From Xylogone sp. PMI_703 (taxonomy: Eukaryota > Ascomycota > Leotiomycetes): 64,000 bases of DNA. Of this stretch, positions 59,755 through 64,000 are shown one piece after another; position 1 is the first letter of the stretch, and each line of letters starts with the position of its first letter. A program made the position numbers and the translations under genes. Location of the stretch: positions 372,001 to 436,000 of the forward strand of contig JAJTUQ010000004.1 of NCBI GenBank assembly GCA_021399445.1. Reading direction: 5' to 3'. The notes under the pieces were generated by a model. The model had not been told where the DNA came from. It worked only from the letters and a program-made list of their open reading frames with translations, and searched no databases.

Positions 59755-61390
59755 ATGACGCCACGTCCACAGAATATTGGCATTAAAGCCATTGAAGTTT
59801 ACTTCCCAAGTCAGGTATGAAGTAGTGACAACTGTAAAACACTCCAGCCAATGCAGAGAGGAAAAACTAATCCGTAATTGTTTGGGCAGTGTTTAGACCA
59901 AGTTGATCTGGAAAGACATGATGGCGTTAGCCAGGGGAAATATACAATTGGCCTTGGTCAGACCAAAATGGCATTCTGTGATGATAGAGAGGGTTCGTAA
60001 TCTTACTGAACGCATTATCCAGTTATTTCTCTGTACTTACAATTTGAAGATATATACTCACTCGCACTGACGGTTACTTCAAAACTATTAACCAATAACA
60101 ACATTGACCCAAACTCGATTGGCCGCCTCGAGGTTGGAACGGAGACTATCTTGGATAAATCAAAGTCTGTTAAGACGGTTCTTATGCAACTTTTTGGGGA
60201 TAATACGGATATTGAAGGTGCAGATACTATCAATGCGTGTTATGGGGGAACTAACGCTGTAATCAATTCCATCAACTGGATTGAGTCTTCCGGATGGGAT
60301 GGCCGAGATAGCATTGTTGTCACGGGTGATATTGCTGTATATTCTAAAGGCAGGGCACGACCAACTGGAGGTGCAGGCGCCATCGCCATGTTGATTGGCC
60401 CTAACGCCCCTCTTGTTTTCGAACCAGGTCTGAGAGGGAGCTACATGAAGCACACTTATGATTTCTACAAGCCAGACCCGACCACAGAATACCCGATTGT
60501 TGAAGGGCATTACTCAATTGAATGTTACATTGAGGCTCTGGATGCCTGCTACACGGCTTACAAAAAGCGCCGAGCATCTCGTCTCCACGGTTCTTCATCC
60601 TCCTACACAAATGGAAATTCGACAAATGGACACTCCACTAATGAGAATTCGACAAATGGGTATTTGGCAAATAGAAGCTCCCTTCTCTCCAAAGGGTTAG
60701 CTAAACCCGAGACATCCCTTGATCAGTTTGCATACTTAGTCTTTCACTCTCCAACGTGCAAACTTGTCCGAAAGTCATATGCACGTCTCCTTTACAACGA
60801 TTATCTCGCCAATCCTCTGGCGCCGCAATTTGCGGAAGTTCCCAGTGCCTTTCGAGACATGGATTACGCCCAAACAATTACTGATAGAGGCATTGAGAGC
60901 ACCTTTTTGAAACTGACAGAAAAGAAATTCCAGGAATGTGTGCAGCCTAGTTTGGACATCTCAACTATGTGTGGAAACTTGTACACTGGGAGCGTGTATG
61001 GGAGTTTAGCCAGCTTGATATCTAATATCGACAGCTCCGAATTGCAAGGAAAACGTATTGGTATATTCAGCCATGGAGGAGGTTTGACTTCAACTTTCTT
61101 CTCATTAATAGTTTCTGGCTCAACGGACGCTATGAAAAAGAATTTAAACTTGAGAGAGAGGTTGGCAGCCCGCCGTGTAGAATCCCCAGAAAAATACGAG
61201 CAAGTAAGTAAAAGACACTCTTCTTTATGAATTCTTAATAATGATTATTTAGATGTGTATGTTACGCGAAAAAGCACATGCACAAAGTGACTACACTCCG
61301 TCCGGCAATCCAGAAACTCTTGCTTCAGGAGTGTACTATCTTCAGTACATAGACAACAAGTTCCAACGCAAGTATGGGATCAAGGCATAA
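59755..61390 (+). CDS. Hydroxymethylglutaryl-CoA synthase
   Basis: Four exons, 59755-59814, 59890-59992, 60050-61203 and 61253-61390, total 1455 nt and encode 484 aa. The enzyme condenses acetyl-CoA with acetoacetyl-CoA to HMG-CoA in the mevalonate pathway. Catalytic residues are all present: Glu in [12 protein letters not shown], the acyl-enzyme Cys in NACYGGTNA, and His in [13 protein letters not shown]. The N terminus [14 protein letters not shown] is canonical and the C terminus ends YGIKA. An Asn/Thr/Ser-rich insert (about residues 200-225, with [12 protein letters not shown]) interrupts the conserved body. Fungi normally have a housekeeping copy, so this one, next to an acyltransferase and an AflR-like gene, may be a cluster paralogue, but the window cannot show whether it is the only copy. 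Confidence 0.93.
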
Positions 61391-63581
61391 AAACTGTCGC
61401 ACTGCATGATTATAGCAATGGGGATGCGGCTTCGTATCTGGGAATCTTGTAGTCACCTTCATCACCCTTCTCTTAACGTCATAGAATAGAATCATACACT
61501 CCCTATAGCATTTACTATGTTATTAATGTCTATCCTTACGTGCCAAGAAATGCAATTAGTATTTTGACTTCAAGTAATAGTTGGTTGCGGTCGGAGCCAA
61601 CCAGCCATTAACCTCAAACTTCGCGCATACAATAAAGTTTCTTAAAGCTAATATATGTCGAGTGTTATAGTTACTCTTGAATATTTAAAGCTCTATGTGT
61701 GCTGTAGCGCGCGAATTTATCCAAGTTCACCACACAGGAAAGTACTTTTATTAAGTTTTGCTAAGTCTATAACACTTGGACCTTATACAGAGAGCTAGAC
61801 TTAAGTAAATCCAGCTGTAAGCTTTCAAAACGCCCCCTTCATAGCAGTAACATAAATAAGCCGTGAGCACTACGTCACTATATACACTGACTTTCCTACA
61901 CTAAAACTTTGTCGTATTCCCTCTATTTTACCATTCGACCCATCTCTAGACTTCCCATGATTTAGCCACACTTGCTTAACATTAACTATATCCTTCTTCA
62001 TTAGGTAATTAGTGTAATCGATGTCATATCTTGTACTAAATAACTGTTAGATAGGCTATCTGTTCTGAAATAATCCAGACTCTTCCACGACTCGACAAAA
62101 CCAAAGCAAAACCTTGCCGTGCTAGTTAAGAAATATAGTATTCAACGAATGGGCTCCTCAGCGTAAAGGGGGGCTGGCTGGCACTGCAGCAATCGAGTTA
62201 CTCTAATCATGAACAAATGTCAAGTGATGGCTTCGATTCTATTATCGTTTCTCCACTCATGTGTGCGAATGATAGCTGGCACTATGTAGTTCTCCATGTA
62301 TTGAGTTGTCAACTTAAAACCATCATTATTGAGTAATATATCTTGGCCATTCTAAGTGTTAGACCATGTTCAACCACATGGCTACCAGGTTGGGTCATAA
62401 ATTATGGTGAATAACATTATGATCACTGAACCAAGTTCGGGAGGCATTTCTCTTGGCAGTATCTAACTGCGTGGCAGCTTTACTTAGAATCCTGCGTGAT
62501 AATAGGCACAAGGCTGATGATGACTTGCCAATATTCCTGCAAGACTCTTCAGGTCAGATATAGACTATTATAAGTCTTGATAAAGGTATATGTTTATTAG
62601 TAGTACGAGTAAAAGAAATCCGTTTATCTCATTAAAGGAGGCTTTCCACAAATCGGTGCGAGTATGACAATCTGAATGTAGTCTACAAAGATGAAAGGTA
62701 ATCACATCATATAACTTTATACAGAGCTATAATGATTATCAACATGTGAGCAGAGCTTGAGTTGCTTGAAGTCAAAATACTGCTTGATTTTCTCGACACA
62801 GAAAGTTTCTCGCTACTTAGGGAGGGATATTAGCCCGTAGTTTTATAGCTGTTTGTATGCGACCGATACCTTACGGTCACTAACTCAGACACGTTATCAA
62901 TATCTCATGGATATAGCTAAGCTGTACGACGCTTCTATCTATAATATTATTCTCGAAAGACTCTTAATAAGCTTCGTTCAATACTTCCAAATCATCTTGT
63001 TGAATGTATTTACAATTAAGACTGTCGTCCGATACCAGTTAGTATACAAGAGATCCTCAAGATATCGGGAACAATGTACTAGCGGGATTTCTAAGTGGGG
63101 TTGTGTTTGAAAGAAAAGTTATCTCAAAAGCTAAGAAACGCTGATCATTAGGAAATGAGAATGAAAGTTCAACTCATGCTTGGATATATCATGAGTCAAT
63201 CGTTATTTTTATTTTTATTTACTACTTAATTGGTAAATGCTGATAATAGCAAATATCACTCTTGGAAACTTAAGAGAGGTAGAGTCTAAGTAAGACATCA
63301 AACTAATAGCTAATCCATCAACGCTTTCTTTTAGTTGAATCTAGTGATTCAATGACGGGGAATGACGGGGATCTCATCCTATTTAGTTCCACGATAGTGT
63401 ACTGTAATTCTCAATCTCTCTTCCAACTTATAAACATAATGATGATAATGGTAATGATTGTTATTAAGGTCTAGCAGGGACTTGCTCAAAGATCTAGTAC
63501 CTTGGTGACCCCCATAGGAAAAATCAATAAGCATAACGCACATGATTTAAGTATTTGATTTATTACGCGTTTATATTTCCT
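61391..63581. other. 2.2-kb AT-rich region without recognisable genes
   Basis: No open frame with family features was found. The plus-strand frame at 62853-63110 has no support. No repeat structure stood out by eye. Confidence 0.45.
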
Positions 63582-63818
63582 CTATCGATCTGAGCAATTA
63601 ATTGGATCCCTGCCATAGTCATAACCTCTGACAACAACCTGCATGCATTGGTGGAGGTGGCCGTGATTCCTCGTAACTCGGGGAATTTTCACACGGTAAC
63701 CGAGCTCAGCCCAATCAACTTCCCTCGATTCCCTATCATCAAAAATACCGAAGACTAATTGAAGAAAAGAGTTATTTTCACGAGTAGGGGAACTAAGACA
63801 GTTACCGAGTGCCTCCAC
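63582..63818 (-). CDS. Possible terminal exon of an unidentified gene
   Basis: The minus-strand frame remains open upstream to about 63850 and ends at 63582. Its composition (EVDWAELGYRVKIPRVTRN, then HQCMQVVVRGYDYG) looks protein-like rather than random, with a regular mix of charged and hydrophobic residues. There is no ATG at its left edge, so if real it is the last exon of a gene that starts near or beyond the window end. I do not recognise the family. Confidence 0.3.
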   Translation of the reverse strand: MEALGNCLSSPTRENNSFLQLVFGIFDDRESREVDWAELGYRVKIPRVTRNHGHLHQCMQVVVRGYDYGRDPINCSDR

Positions 63819-64000
63819 ATTTGCTTTACGGAGTGTGTAGCCATCCGCTCACTAATTTGCCGCAAAACTAATAGTGCACGTACCATAATGCTATAATCGA
63901 GAATAAGTTGTTTGGTGATGAGAGTGTCTGAAGAGCGCTGGAATTATAGCACGATACAGGGCACAGATTATCTGAAGTCCACTATAATTTATGGCGCTTC

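Noticed and set aside
61600..63300. Possible genes in the right-hand AT-rich region
   Set aside because: The open frames are short and of the size expected by chance in AT-rich DNA with non-ATG starts, and none has a recognisable motif.
1..64000. tRNA, rRNA and CRISPR features
   Set aside because: No T-loop-type GGTTCRANNCC sequence with a matching cloverleaf, no ribosomal RNA stretch and no regularly spaced direct repeats were seen.

Overview
The window is nuclear DNA of a filamentous ascomycete (Pezizomycotina), possibly Leotiomycetes, though that class is a guess. The evidence is single genes with their own promoters, many 46-180 nt GT-AG introns with CTGAC/CTAAC-like branch sites, and typical fungal families (Zn2Cys6 regulator, HET, 2EXR, DUF1749, F-box, LysM/CBM18, wax-synthase-like MBOAT, AflR-type). 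Introns were placed by hand from splice signals, reading phase and protein continuity. In most multi-exon genes the exon lengths sum to a multiple of three, which supports the models. No tRNA, rRNA or CRISPR array was seen. || Layout. 1-17.5 kb is ordinary metabolism and transport: a SidJ/DUF1749-type hydrolase, a proline-iminopeptidase-like hydrolase, a Zn2Cys6 regulator divergent from a full-size ABCB-type transporter, a small VOC protein, a 2EXR protein and an aldo/keto reductase. 17.7-38.2 kb looks like an allorecognition or innate-immunity neighbourhood. It holds a HET-domain pseudogene split by nested TA-target miniature transposons, a C2H2 protein, a small secreted protein, a 2.4-kb gene desert, an intact NLR-like protein (lipase-type hydrolase plus NB-ARC), a divergent gene best read as a helical/TPR-like domain fused to an HSPA12-type Hsp70 ATPase, degenerate fragments, and a frameshifted gene with a glycine-zipper tail. 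|| 38.4-51.1 kb holds an F-box/DUF6546-like protein, a GH95 glycosidase with unusual residues at its catalytic positions, two proteins of unknown function, and a LysM plus triple-CBM18 chitin-binding pseudogene. 51.2-64 kb is repeat- and AT-rich. It contains an MCT-type MFS transporter, a wax-synthase-like membrane acyltransferase, an AflR-type regulator that has only its C-terminal domain, and an intact HMG-CoA synthase. The last three together suggest the edge of a biosynthetic cluster. || How genes may work together: the regulator at 5.4-7.8 kb probably controls the divergent ABC exporter. The NLR and HSPA12-fusion genes share one roughly 1-kb promoter region and may act together. The acyltransferase, AflR-like gene and HMG-CoA synthase may belong to one isoprenoid or polyketide pathway, or the synthase may be a resistant copy of a target enzyme. 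These groupings are inferences from gene order.
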